Shown here piece by piece: positions 52,806 through 62,478 of a stretch of DNA of 64,000 bases (position 1 is the stretch's first letter; the number at the start of each line of letters is the position of its first letter). The stretch is taken from positions 1 through 64,000 of the forward strand of contig NZ_CP127294.1 in NCBI RefSeq assembly GCF_030285625.1, read 5' to 3'. The stretch comes from Amycolatopsis sp. 2-15. Its GTDB lineage: Bacteria; Actinomycetota; Actinomycetes; Mycobacteriales; Pseudonocardiaceae. Made by a program: the position numbers and the translations under genes. The notes beneath the pieces are model-generated. The model saw only the letters and a list, made by a program, of their open reading frames with translations. It had not been told where the DNA came from and made no database searches.

Positions 52806-53249
52806 TCAGGCGGGTTCGACGCGGAACACCGCGATCCGGTGGGCCGACTCGGCGACGGCATCCGGTGAAGCGGCCCCGGCCAGCCCGGTCGTCACGAAGC
52901 GTTTGCCGACGCTGGCGGGACTCGTGGCGACCAACTGGCGCAGCAGCGGACGCCGGTCCTCCACCGGGACCTCGACCAGCCGCGCGGTCAGGGCTTTTCG
53001 ACCTCTCGTGAGCGTGACGGTGTCCGCGGCGCGCACGTTGGCGACCCACGCCGCTTTCGGGAAGGCCTGGAAGATGTAGCGGCCGCCGCCGAGTTCGTTG
53101 ACGGCGATGGGGAACGTGCGCGGCCGCCCGGTGCGCCGGCCCTTCACGGTGAGCAGCTGCATCGGCCCGAACGCGATCCCCCTGCGCTGCAGTCCGACGA
53201 TGATCTTGTTGATGGTGTTGGTCATCCGGCGGTAGCTGTCTGTGCTCAT
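52806..53249 (-). CDS. Ddn-type nitroreductase/deazaflavin (F420)-dependent oxidoreductase
   Basis: 147 aa. Split barrel of the Ddn family: MTNTINKIIVGLQRRGIAFG, QLLTVKGRRTGRPRTFPIAV, YIFQAFPKAAWVANVRAADT, TARLVEVPVEDRRPLLRQLV. These use reduced F420 on quinones or nitro drugs, and protect against oxidative stress. Divergent from the MarR gene across a 117-bp gap that contains nested palindromes, so it is probably the target of that regulator. Confidence 0.88.
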   Translation of the reverse strand: MSTDSYRRMTNTINKIIVGLQRRGIAFGPMQLLTVKGRRTGRPRTFPIAVNELGGGRYIFQAFPKAAWVANVRAADTVTLTRGRKALTARLVEVPVEDRRPLLRQLVATSPASVGKRFVTTGLAGAASPDAVAESAHRIAVFRVEPA

Positions 53250-53268
53250 GCCGCCGAGCGTACCTCAA

Positions 53269-53304
53269 GTTCTACGAGAACGATATAATATCTAACACGT
53301 AGAT
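53269..53304. promoter_or_regulatory. Nested palindromes between Ddn-like and MarR genes
   Basis: Three short inverted repeats lie side by side: gttctacgagaac (53269-53281), gatataatatc (53282-53292) and atctaacacgtagat (53290-53304). The middle one contains tataat, a good minus-10 box. The A/T-rich patch stands out in GC-rich DNA. It is the likely shared promoter and MarR operator. Confidence 0.6.
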
Positions 53305-53366
53305 AACCGGGGTACGTCGGCCGCGATACCCTACGGGTTCCATACGAACCACGAGGGGGCAGCGGC

Positions 53367-53849
53367 ATGAGCCCAGACCGGGCCACGGCGCGGCGGCGAC
53401 GCCAGCTGACGACGTCGGTCAAGGACGCCGTCCGCGACCTGAACATCCAGCTGTCGCTGCTCAACCGCCGCTTCGGCGGCCGCGTGGAGGTGCGCGACGT
53501 CGACTGGACCTGCCTCGACTTCATCAACCGCCACGGCCCACTGTCGCCGACCGAGCTGGCTCGCCGCGCCGGGCTGCACCCCGCGACGCTGACCGGCATC
53601 CTGGACCGCCTGCAGAAGGCCGGGTGGATCGTGCGCGAGCGCGACCCCGAGTCGGCCGACCGCCGCGCCGTGACGCTGCGCGGGGTGCGCGAGCGCAACG
53701 CCGAGCTGTTTCAGGTTTTCTCCGGCATGAACACTCGCATGGACGAGCTCTGCGACCGTTATTCCGACGCCGAGCTCGAAGTGATCGCCGACTTCCTCCG
53801 CCGGACGTCGACGGCTGGGCAGGATTCGGCGGAGGAGCTGGCCCCCTAG
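53367..53849 (+). CDS. MarR family transcriptional regulator
   Basis: 160 aa. Winged helix: VDWTCLDFINRHGPLSPTEL, ARRAGLHPATLTGILDRLQK, GWIVRERDPESADRRAVTL, with helices on each side for dimerisation. Residues DPESADRR are the wing. It would repress itself and the divergent Ddn-like gene, and be released by a phenolic or quinone-like ligand or an oxidant. The N-terminus is basic, of uncertain role. Confidence 0.92.
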   Translation: MSPDRATARRRRQLTTSVKDAVRDLNIQLSLLNRRFGGRVEVRDVDWTCLDFINRHGPLSPTELARRAGLHPATLTGILDRLQKAGWIVRERDPESADRRAVTLRGVRERNAELFQVFSGMNTRMDELCDRYSDAELEVIADFLRRTSTAGQDSAEELAP

Positions 53850-53921
53850 CTGGTTTCGTCCTTGCGCAGCACCAGGTTCGCGAGCTGGACGCGCGAGTGG
53901 CCGTCTGACCCCGCAAACGAA

Positions 53922-53952
53922 AGTGCCGGCGGAATCGCGTTCCGCCGGCACT
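53922..53952. terminator. Perfect 13-bp hairpin terminator
   Basis: agtgccggcggaa (53922-53934) and ttccgccggcact (53940-53952) around a 5-base loop, between the convergent MarR and permease genes. No strong T-run, as is usual in these hosts. Confidence 0.75.
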
Positions 53953-54061
53953 CCCTCCTTGCGCGTGGTCTTCGGGTCCCCCCGGCACCGAAAGATCAGC
54001 TACCCCCGGGCTGGAAGATCGAAACGGCACAGTGTCCTGCGCCACATCCGCCCCACCCTGC

Positions 54062-55195
54062 TCAGGCCGGGGCGCCGCCCATCATCCGCAGCATCGAGCG
54101 GCCCCCGGTCCGGGCGAAGCGGACGACCAGCAGGCCCGCGAGCAGCAGGAAGGCGATGTTCAGCCACGTCGTGTAGTTCCAGGAGATGCCGCTCTCCCCG
54201 ACGGTGGCGGTGCGCTCCGTCGGGGTGAGGCCGGTGACACCGAAGAGGAGCTCGATGGCGTAGCCGGCCACGACCATGGCCGCGTAGAAGGTGCCGAACA
54301 GGACCAGGGCCATGCGGAGGCCGTAGTACTTCCGGTAGATGTTGAGGATCGGGAGGATCAGCAGGTCGGCGAAGACGAAAGACAGCACGCCGCCGAAGCT
54401 GATGCCGCCGTTCCAGAGCACGGCGGCCAGCGGGACGTTGCCGATCGAGCACACGAACGACAGGATCGCCACCAGTGGGCCGACGAGCGGACCCCACAAC
54501 GCCGAGGCGAGCGGGTCGTCGACGAAGAAGAACGCGCGCCAGAAGGAATCGGGGACCCAGGCGCCGATGGCGCCCGCGATGAGCAGCCCGATGACCAGGT
54601 CACGCAGGATCGCCGCCCACTCCATCACGAACACGTGCGCCACCGCGGTGAACCCGGCGCCGGAAGCCAGGCGGCGCAGGAACGATTCCTGGCCCGCCAC
54701 GGACATGTCCATCGCCGCGTGGCCTTCCATGGACCCGGCCACACCCCGGTCGGCTTGCGCACGCGCGGCGCGGATCAGCCGTTGCCGCACGAACAGCCGG
54801 AACAGCACCGCCACCAGCACGATCATGATCGGCCCGCCGATGAACTCCGCGACGGTGAACTGCCAGCCCAGCAGCAACGCCATGATGATGCCGAGCTCCA
54901 CCACCAGGTTCGTCGACCCGATCTCGAACGCCATTGCCGCCGTGAAGCCCGCGCCCTTGCAGAACAGGGACCGCGCCAGCGCCACGGCCGCGTAGGAGCA
55001 CGACGACGAAGCCGCGCCCAGCAGCGACGACACCGCCAGCGTCCGCGGCCGGTCGTCGCCCATCAGCCGCACGATCGTGGACTTGCGCACCACCGCCTGC
55101 ACCACGGCGGACAGCACGAACCCGAGGATCAGCGCCCAGAGGATCTCCCAGGCCATCGACCCCGCCAACGCCAGCGCGTGCCCGATCGCCGCCAC
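54062..55195 (-). CDS. UPF0718 (DUF318) family permease
   Basis: 377 aa from GTG 55195, preceded by ggaggt. Eight or so hydrophobic helices in the family order: two at the start (AWEILWALILGFVLSAVVQA, after which comes RKSTIVRLMG), a conserved GAASSSCSYAAVALARSLFC and MAFEIGSTNLVVELGI, a cytoplasmic loop (MEGHAAMDMSVAGQESFLRR), then a second half with LSFVCSIGNVPLAAVLW and GVLSFVFADLLILPIL. Relatives are thought to export arsenicals or other toxic ions; some carry organic substrates. Here the gene is divergent from the rifampicin monooxygenase and shares its control region, so a link with rifamycin is possible but unproven. Confidence 0.88.
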   Translation of the reverse strand: MAAIGHALALAGSMAWEILWALILGFVLSAVVQAVVRKSTIVRLMGDDRPRTLAVSSLLGAASSSCSYAAVALARSLFCKGAGFTAAMAFEIGSTNLVVELGIIMALLLGWQFTVAEFIGGPIMIVLVAVLFRLFVRQRLIRAARAQADRGVAGSMEGHAAMDMSVAGQESFLRRLASGAGFTAVAHVFVMEWAAILRDLVIGLLIAGAIGAWVPDSFWRAFFFVDDPLASALWGPLVGPLVAILSFVCSIGNVPLAAVLWNGGISFGGVLSFVFADLLILPILNIYRKYYGLRMALVLFGTFYAAMVVAGYAIELLFGVTGLTPTERTATVGESGISWNYTTWLNIAFLLLAGLLVVRFARTGGRSMLRMMGGAPA

Positions 55196-55261
55196 CTGAC
55201 CTCCGGATACGGGATGGGGTATTCCGTGTGCCGGGAGCCGCGTGAGTACGACTGGCTCCGG

Positions 55262-55280
55262 TGTCCGTCCACTGCGGACA
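55262..55280. promoter_or_regulatory. Inverted repeat upstream of the permease
   Basis: tgtccg (55262-55267) and cggaca (55275-55280), a perfect 6-bp inverted repeat with 7-bp spacing, 67 bp upstream of the permease GTG. Near it lie repeats of aagcgtgga(c/t)at (about 55285-55310). It is possibly an operator of the permease. Confidence 0.4.
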
Positions 55281-55375
55281 TAAAAGCGTGGACATCGAAG
55301 CGTGGATATGAAGGCTCGGACACAAAGAAAGGCAGGAAATACTTCTCCTGCCACTTCCAACGTATACCGCACCCC

Positions 55376-55394
55376 GGGGCTTGCGGCAAGACCC
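55376..55394 (+). promoter_or_regulatory. Rifamycin-associated element (RAE)-like inverted repeat
   Basis: ggggcttgcggcaagaccc, 82 bp upstream of the rox start. This is the 19-bp inverted repeat I know as RAE, found upstream of rifamycin-inactivation genes in actinobacteria and needed for induction by rifamycins. Only one base in the right arm (ga in place of gc) departs from full symmetry. Position, length and the gene that follows all agree. Confidence 0.85.
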
Positions 55395-55400
55395 TGGTGA

Positions 55401-56891
<1,491 letters not shown>

Positions 56892-56902
56892 TTCCGGGGT
56901 TC

Positions 56903-56938
56903 GACGCGGCCGGCGTTCTTCGCGCTGCCGGCCGCGTC
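56903..56938. terminator. Terminator after rox
   Basis: Perfect 12-bp stem gacgcggccggc (56903-56914) / gccggccgcgtc (56927-56938), 12-base loop. It lies between the convergent rox and ABM genes and would serve both. Confidence 0.75.
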
Positions 56939-56945
56939 GCCGCGG

Positions 56946-57665
56946 TCACGCCTCGCTGCCCCAGCCACGCTGGAAGCCGTCCGAGGTGAGGCCCTCGCGT
57001 TCGCCTGCGGCGTGGAAGATCGGCAGGTAGCGCTGTGCTTCGAACTCGCCGAGCTCCTTGAGCGCGGCGACCCCGGGGGACGCGAGCCAGGCGTCGAGAT
57101 CCGCGGGTGAGTCCCAGTGCGTGAGCAGGAGGTAGCGCACGGGCGCGAGCTCGGGGAACTCCTGCAGCGGCCCGACGAGCTGGAACGGCTGCGCCTCGAA
57201 CTCGCCGACCACGGTCTCGAACGGCCGCACCCCGAACCCGGGCAGGCTTTCGGTCAGCTCCGACAGCACTCGCGCGGCTTCGGTTTCCGACAGCGGGGTC
57301 TGGCGCGCGAGGGCGATCTCGGAGAACACGCGGCCCTGGATCTCCTCGCCATCCGCGGGAAGGCGCCACTTGCGCAGGTACACCGACTTGAACCACGTCC
57401 GGTGCGCCTTGTTCTGCACGGCCGTGTGCGCGCGGTCGTGGTACCAATCGTCCATCGCCGCCGGCGTCGACCACTTGCCGCAGAAGTACAGCCACGGCGA
57501 GTTGGCGATGGGCCCGCCGATCACGGCGCGGAACCCCGGCGACGCCGCCGCCACGGGACCGAACTTGTCCTGCGCCGCCCAGAATTGCTCGTCGACACCG
57601 GGATTGAGCGTGAAGCACGCCTCCATCACGGTGAGAGTCTGCGGGATCGTCGTCGAAGAGGTCAT
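56946..57665 (-). CDS. Tandem antibiotic-biosynthesis-monooxygenase (ABM) domain protein
   Basis: 239 aa from ATG 57665. Two ferredoxin-like ABM modules: one at about 10-110 (LTVMEACFTLNPGVDEQFWA, PGFRAVIGG...WLYFCGKWSTPAAMDDWYHD) and one at about 140-225 (ETVVGEFEAQPFQLVG, VRYLLLTHWDSPADLDAWLA). Both keep the His/Trp region of cofactor-free oxygenases and haem-degrading relatives. Function unknown; it may oxidise a quinol or degrade haem. Convergent with rox. Confidence 0.8.
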   Translation of the reverse strand: MTSSTTIPQTLTVMEACFTLNPGVDEQFWAAQDKFGPVAAASPGFRAVIGGPIANSPWLYFCGKWSTPAAMDDWYHDRAHTAVQNKAHRTWFKSVYLRKWRLPADGEEIQGRVFSEIALARQTPLSETEAARVLSELTESLPGFGVRPFETVVGEFEAQPFQLVGPLQEFPELAPVRYLLLTHWDSPADLDAWLASPGVAALKELGEFEAQRYLPIFHAAGEREGLTSDGFQRGWGSEA

Positions 57666-57881
57666 GCGTCGCCCCTGTCGGTGCGTGGTGGTTGCCGCTG
57701 ACAACAGCACGGAAGTCCGTGCCACCGCGGGCTTTCAGTGCCGCACACCATATGCCTCGCTCGCGACGGTCGTCAACAATAAGCAATACAAGAGGGGCCG
57801 ACCGGGTGAACTGTCCACAATGGCTGCCAGTTTGAGAACACAACATCGTGCAGTGATATTGACCTCGACGCGCACCCAGGG
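57666..57881. other. A/T-rich intergenic stretch
   Basis: 57770-57800 (gtcaacaataagcaatacaa) is unusually A/T-rich and could be the promoter of the ABM gene. No gene is visible here. Confidence 0.4.
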
Positions 57882-57983
57882 CTACCGTGGGATTCCGATG
57901 CACGCCTGCGTGTGGCGAAATTCGTCCTGCCGCCGGGGATCCCCGGTGACCAGAGCGACCTCGTCCTGCAGTGTGATCGTCAT
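57882..57983 (-). pseudogene. Start of an SDR gene, broken
   Basis: ATG 57983 reads MTITLQDEVALVTG, the opening of a short-chain dehydrogenase up to the glycine motif, which then fails (DPRRQDEF in place of a GxxxGIG run) and stops at 57882. The rest is missing. A ribosome site is absent. It is a short relic. Confidence 0.45.
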
Positions 57984-58038
57984 GCCGCCACCGTGGCGAC
58001 CGCAGGAGCGCGCCGGCCACACACCGCCGTGGGTACCT

Positions 58039-59157
58039 TCACGGTTGCGCGGGCGGCGCCTGCTGCAGTTGCAAGAGCACGGCCGGGTCCTGAAGTTCCA
58101 GCCACTGGAGCACTTCGCTGTAGGTGGCGCAGACCGTTTCCGGCTTGGTGCAGGCCTCACCCATGAAGTCTTCGGTCGCGTTGGCGAACGCGCCGCCGGC
58201 CCAGTCGTTGAAGTGGTTGGCCACGACCAGCGGCGCGCGGTTCCCGGCGAACGCGGCCTGGTACGCGCCGCGGTAGGTCGCCAGCGTGTCCGCGCGGAAC
58301 TCGGCGGTGCGCGTGGCGTCGTCGCGGGCGTGGTTGAACTGGAACCACAGGTTGTAGTCCATCATGATCACTTTTTTGTTCAGGGCGGGCACTTTCACGT
58401 ACGGCATCCAGAACTCCCAGATGCCGTCGAGCTGCTCGGGCCAGCGCACGCCTTCGGACGGCTGGCTGGAGTCGTAGCGCAGGCCGGCTTCCCGCATCGC
58501 GGGCAAGGCCTGTTTCCAGTCGCCTTCGAGACACGGCGTGCGGCCGCCGCGGATCATGGCCGGGTCGACGTTCAGGCCGCGTTGGGCGCGCGCCTGGTCG
58601 ACGAACTGGAAGAACTGCGCCAGCTCGGCTCTCCACGCGGCGGTCGTCCAATGTCCGACGCTGGGTTCGGCGCCGGTGCAGAAGTGACCGTTGTAGTGCG
58701 TGCCGATTTCCTGCCCCTGGGCCACGGCGGTGTTGAGATCGGCCACGAGCGTGCGCACGTCTTCGTCCGACCCGCCGAATCCGATGGACGCCTTGCCGGG
58801 ACGGTGGCCGGGACCTTGGTACTGGTCGCGTTGGTCGTTGGTCAACAGGTAGATGCCGGAGAGGAAACCGCTGAAGTGGGCGTTCACGGACTTGGCCAGC
58901 GGGAGGACACGCTGCCAGTGCTCGTGGGATCCGGCGCCGTCGAAGGAAAAGAGGACGAACTGCGGGGGCTTCTCCCCCGGTCTCAGCTTGTGCAGCCAAG
59001 CCGCTTGCTGCGCGGCCGCGTGAGGGCTCGCGCCGCCGCCTTCCTGGGCGGGGGCGTCGTCGAAGACCAGCAGCGCCACCAACGTCAAGGCCAGCGCCAC
59101 GCTCAGCGCGAGCACCGTTCTTCGCCGCCTGATCACCGCCCTGCTGGGCCGCGCCAT
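58039..59157 (-). CDS. Secreted polysaccharide deacetylase-like protein
   Basis: 372 aa. N-terminal signal anchor (RRRTVLALSVALALTLVALL). The core has the NodB-like pattern QFVLFSFDGAGSHEHW (Asp motif), GQEIGTHYNGHFC (His motif) and RGGRTPCLEGDWKQALPAM, ending in NHFNDWAGGAFANATEDFMG. These mark carbohydrate-esterase 4-like proteins acting on wall glycans or exopolysaccharides outside the membrane. Two of the usual metal ligands are recognisable, so activity is plausible. The gene is alone on its strand. Confidence 0.75.
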   Translation of the reverse strand: MARPSRAVIRRRRTVLALSVALALTLVALLVFDDAPAQEGGGASPHAAAQQAAWLHKLRPGEKPPQFVLFSFDGAGSHEHWQRVLPLAKSVNAHFSGFLSGIYLLTNDQRDQYQGPGHRPGKASIGFGGSDEDVRTLVADLNTAVAQGQEIGTHYNGHFCTGAEPSVGHWTTAAWRAELAQFFQFVDQARAQRGLNVDPAMIRGGRTPCLEGDWKQALPAMREAGLRYDSSQPSEGVRWPEQLDGIWEFWMPYVKVPALNKKVIMMDYNLWFQFNHARDDATRTAEFRADTLATYRGAYQAAFAGNRAPLVVANHFNDWAGGAFANATEDFMGEACTKPETVCATYSEVLQWLELQDPAVLLQLQQAPPAQP

Positions 59158-59305
59158 ACCGCCTCCCTGTCCCCGGCGAGGGACACTACCTGCGCAGATG
59201 CCCGAACCCCGGGATTGACGGCGCGGCGAACGGCTCGGAACTTATTCCTCTGCCCCGCGAATACTCGGTGATCATTGCTCGATGATTGAGCACTAGGATC
59301 GCTGA

Positions 59306-60168
59306 ATGGAGCTGAGGCAGGTCGAGCACTTCCTCGCGGTGGTGCGGTGCGGGAGTTTCACCGCGGCCGCACAGGAGGTGCACGTGGTGCAGTCGGCGCT
59401 GAGCGCGTCGATCCGCAAGCTCGAGGGCGAGCTGGGCACGCCGCTGTTCGAGCGGACCACGCGGCGGGTCGAGCTGACCGAGGCCGGGCGCGCGCTGGTG
59501 CCGGCGGCGCACCGGATCGCCGCCGACGTGGTGGCCGCGCGGGGCGAGGTGGCGGCCGTCGCGGGGCTGGCGAGCGGGCGCGTGTCGATCGGGACCATCC
59601 AGACGCTGACGGTGGTGGACCTGCCGGCCAAGCTCGGCGAGTTCCGTACGCGGTACCCGGGCGTGCGCATCCACGTGCGCGAGGGTTTGGTGCCCGATCT
59701 GGCAGCCGCGGTCACCAGCGGCGAGCTGGACCTGTCGTTCCTCGCCGGCGAGGAGCCGTTGACCGACGAGCTGAGCAGCTTCGCGCAGTGGAGCCAGCAG
59801 CTGGTGCTGCTGTGCCACCCCGGCCACCGCCTGGGCCGGCGCCGCCGCGTCCGCTTCACCGAGCTCGACGACGAGCCGTTCCTGGACTTCAGCGGCAGCG
59901 GGATCCAGGCCATGGTCGCGCGCCGCTTCGCCGACGCGGGGCTGCGGCAGAACCGCGTTTGCGAGGCCACGCACATGCCGCTGCTGGTGGAGCTCATCGC
60001 CGCCGGACTCGGCGTCAGCATCGTGCCGGAGCCGGTGGCCGAGCGGTCCGGCCTGCCGTTCGCCCGGATCGAGCAGCCCACGTTCAGCCGGGCGATCCAC
60101 CTGGCGGGCCGGGGCCGGCTCCGACGAACCCGGCTGCGCGGGCCCTTCTGGCGCACCTGCTTTCGTGA
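59306..60168 (+). pseudogene. LysR-type regulator with a late frameshift
   Basis: ATG 59306. The LysR fold is intact to about residue 270: HTH (MELRQVEHFLAVVRCGSFTA, VVQSALSASIRKLEGEL) and effector domain (GRVSIGTIQTLTVVDLP, SQQLVLLCHPGHRLGRRRRV, AAGLGVSIVPEPV). Near 60110 a C is missing in ggggccgg; adding it restores the usual end GPAPTNPAARALLAHLLS with stop at 60166-60168. As sequenced, the frame runs on through the intergenic DNA into the RibD-type gene to 61051 (581 codons). It is either a sequencing error or a recent mutation. Its C-terminus only is affected, so it may still work. Confidence 0.75.
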
Positions 60169-60169
60169 C

Positions 60170-60322
60170 CTTGGGCCTGGCGAACAGCAGCCCGCACCCG
60201 ACGAGGGCGAGTGCCATGGCCACCGTGGTGTAGCCCACGAGCGCCGCGACCGCCGCCAACGCCAGCGCGCGCACGCCGAAGCGCCGCAGCAGGCGGACGA
60301 GGTCCGTGGTCTCGGTGTCCAT
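60170..60322 (-). CDS. Small membrane protein, end uncertain
   Basis: ATG 60322 begins MDTETTDLVRLLRRFGVRAL, then a hydrophobic stretch (LAAVAALVGYTTVAMALALV, GCGLLFARP). It looks like a small integral membrane protein of 50-60 residues. The frame does not stop at 60170 but continues antisense to the LysR gene. The frameshift near 60110 may have removed its stop, or the true end lies at about 60170. The function is unknown. Confidence 0.4.
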
Positions 60323-60475
60323 GCCGTTGAGTATTCGCCCGGCCGGGTCAGCGAGTCCAACGCAGAATTTTGCTGGAATTCAGCTGTGTTGGAGCTGAAT
60401 CAGGAGGCGTGTCGATTTCGGGAAACGCCGTTCGACGTACTCGTGACCGCACCCGGCGACACAAGGAGCAGACGC

Positions 60476-61051
60476 ATGACGCACGAAAAGAACGGTCCCA
60501 TCCGGCTGTACATGTCGATGTCTCTCGACGGGTTCATCACCGGGCCCGACGACCGGCCCGGCCAGGAGCTCGGGGAGGGCGGCGGGCGGCTGTTCAACTG
60601 GCTCGACGACCGCCACGGCGACGGCGTCAGCGGCCGGATCTACCAGGAGGCCATGGCGACCGGCGCGGTGATCGCGGGGCGGCGGACGTTCGAGCTCGCC
60701 GGGCGGTGGCAAGGCGACCACCACGACGGCGTGGCGATCAACGTCCTGACGCACCACGTCGATCCCGACGACCAGCCGCCCGGCAGCGCGCGGTTCTTCA
60801 CCGACGTCGACGCGTGCGTGGCCGAGGCCCGGGCCGCCGCGGGTGGGCGCGCGGTGCTGGTGCACGGCGCGGGTGCGGCGCAGGCGTTGCTGCGCGCCGG
60901 ATTGCTGGACGAGCTGGAGATCCACCTCGTCCCGTTCCTGCTCGGCAGTGGGCGGCGGCTGTTCGACGACACGCGCGTCGAGCTGCGGCAGGTTCGGCAG
61001 CTGACCGATCGGGACGTCACGCACCTGCGCTACGCGGTGGACCACAGCTGA
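60476..61051 (+). CDS. Dihydrofolate reductase-like (RibD C-terminal) family protein
   Basis: 191 aa from ATG 60476, with aaggag 7 bases upstream. RibD C-terminal fold: RLYMSMSLDGFITGPDD, AVIAGRRTFELAGRW, LVHGAGAAQALLRAGLLDEL, HLVPFLLGSGRRLFDD. These are NADPH-dependent reductases, mostly of unknown substrate, common in actinobacteria. The gene has its own start, and is only joined to the LysR frame by the frameshift upstream. Ends at a strong hairpin (61055-61080). Confidence 0.88.
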   Translation: MTHEKNGPIRLYMSMSLDGFITGPDDRPGQELGEGGGRLFNWLDDRHGDGVSGRIYQEAMATGAVIAGRRTFELAGRWQGDHHDGVAINVLTHHVDPDDQPPGSARFFTDVDACVAEARAAAGGRAVLVHGAGAAQALLRAGLLDELEIHLVPFLLGSGRRLFDDTRVELRQVRQLTDRDVTHLRYAVDHS

Positions 61052-61054
61052 GCG

Positions 61055-61080
61055 GGCCGCCCCCGTCGCCGGGGGCGGCC
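61055..61080. terminator. GC-rich terminator hairpin
   Basis: Perfect 11-bp stem ggccgcccccg (61055-61065) / cgggggcggcc (61070-61080), 4-base loop, between convergent genes ending at 61051 and 61094. Confidence 0.8.
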
Positions 61081-61093
61081 GCTGGTTCAAACC

Positions 61094-62242
61094 TCAGCTG
61101 TGCGCCGCGGCCAGCTGGGACTGGTCGGTGGCCGGCGGGACGAGCTTCGGGTATTCCTTCTGGAACTTGGTGATCATCGTCGCGGAGGGGACGATCTTGT
61201 TCGGGTTGCCCTGGCTCGTGGCCTGCTTCTCGCCCCAGGCGCCGGCGGCCTTGCGCTGGTCCGGGGTGCCGTGGCTGTGCTGGCAGTCGCCGATGGAAGC
61301 GTTGAGGTAGGTCACTTCCTGCTGGGTGCGAGCGTCCCACGCCTCCCCCTTGGCGTGCGCGACGAAGTAGCCGCCGTACGCGTCGGGGCCCATCTCGCCG
61401 GACTCGTTGCGCGGGAAGTTGTCGTGGGCGAAGTCGACCTGGTGGCCGTATTCGTGGCCCAGCACGGCTTCCACGGCGACGTCGTCGAAGCCAAGTAGGT
61501 TGGTGGTGTCGAGGATGCCGTCGCCGAGCATCACACGCTTGCCGCCGAAGCTGTCGGCGGGCGCGGAGAACGCGTTGAGCGTCAGCAGCGGGTTGCGGCC
61601 GCCCTGCAGCACCGGGAGCTCGAAGAGCACCTTGTTGGCGAGCGCGGCCGCGTCCTTCACGCGCGCCGGGGCGAGGCCGAGGCCGAAGGTCTGCGCCATC
61701 TTCGCCGGGCTGCCGAGGTCGGTGCCCTTCCACGCGACGAGCTGCACGTTCCAGCTCTCGATGTCCCAGAACCCGCGCAGCTTCGAAATGGCCGAGGTGG
61801 CGCGCGCCGTGTACTGCCCGTCGGTGCCGAACACCTGCGGCTGCTTGTCGGTGGCGACGCCCTGAGCGTAGAGCTGGCCGAGCGCGGAAAGCGCGTCGAA
61901 AGCCTGCCCCTCGACCGGCGTGAGCTGCGAGGCGAGCTGGTTCGCATACGTGAGCAGCGCGCCCTCGGTGCAGTCCGCTGCCGGTTTCTGCTTCGCGTTG
62001 CCCTGCTTCTGCCCGATGTGGTCGATCGGCGAGTCGATCAACGAGTCGACGCCGGCCCGCGCACTCGCGGGCATGCCGTTGTACAGGTCCACGACGTTCT
62101 GGTGCAGCTGCGTCACGTCCTGCTCGACCGTCGACGGCGCCGGCTCGGCCGCGAACGCCGGCACGGCCGTGGCCACCGTGAGCGCGCACAGCGTGCCCGC
62201 CGCGGCCAGAGTTCTGCTGAGCGTGCGTGGAAGTTTTGGCAC
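61094..62242 (-). CDS. Secreted zinc metallopeptidase
   Basis: 382 aa from GTG 62242, with ggagggg upstream. Signal peptide (LSRTLAAAGTLCALTVATAV) with cleavage near AFAAE. The zinc motif HEYGH is in VEAVLGHEYGHQVDFAHD (about residue 262), with downstream Asp/Glu as third ligand in DAYGGYFVAHAKGEAWD. The prosegment-like first part (about 35-200) is helical. It resembles neutral zinc metallopeptidases of the YpfJ/putative neutral zinc type. It should act outside the cell. The gene is alone in its transcript. Confidence 0.85.
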   Translation of the reverse strand: MPKLPRTLSRTLAAAGTLCALTVATAVPAFAAEPAPSTVEQDVTQLHQNVVDLYNGMPASARAGVDSLIDSPIDHIGQKQGNAKQKPAADCTEGALLTYANQLASQLTPVEGQAFDALSALGQLYAQGVATDKQPQVFGTDGQYTARATSAISKLRGFWDIESWNVQLVAWKGTDLGSPAKMAQTFGLGLAPARVKDAAALANKVLFELPVLQGGRNPLLTLNAFSAPADSFGGKRVMLGDGILDTTNLLGFDDVAVEAVLGHEYGHQVDFAHDNFPRNESGEMGPDAYGGYFVAHAKGEAWDARTQQEVTYLNASIGDCQHSHGTPDQRKAAGAWGEKQATSQGNPNKIVPSATMITKFQKEYPKLVPPATDQSQLAAAHS

Positions 62243-62478
62243 AGGTGTTCCCCTCCTGAGAAAAGACCCGGGATCAAGATCGAAAATCAAGATCACCTTA
62301 GGACGGGCTCGGGCCCCGAAACGGACGTCAACCGAAGACCCCCGAGATGGCCTACACCATTCGACGGGTGCACCCAGCCGAAAGTCGTACGAGCGGACCG
62401 GTCGTCAACAACGACCGACGAAAGTTCTGGGCCAGGCAGGGGAAAATGGCGCTCCGGCTCAACCTTTTCGCGCGCCGC

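Noticed and set aside
59306..61051. LysR-reductase fusion protein
   Set aside because: Explained better by a single missing base near 60110; the reductase has its own start and ribosome site.
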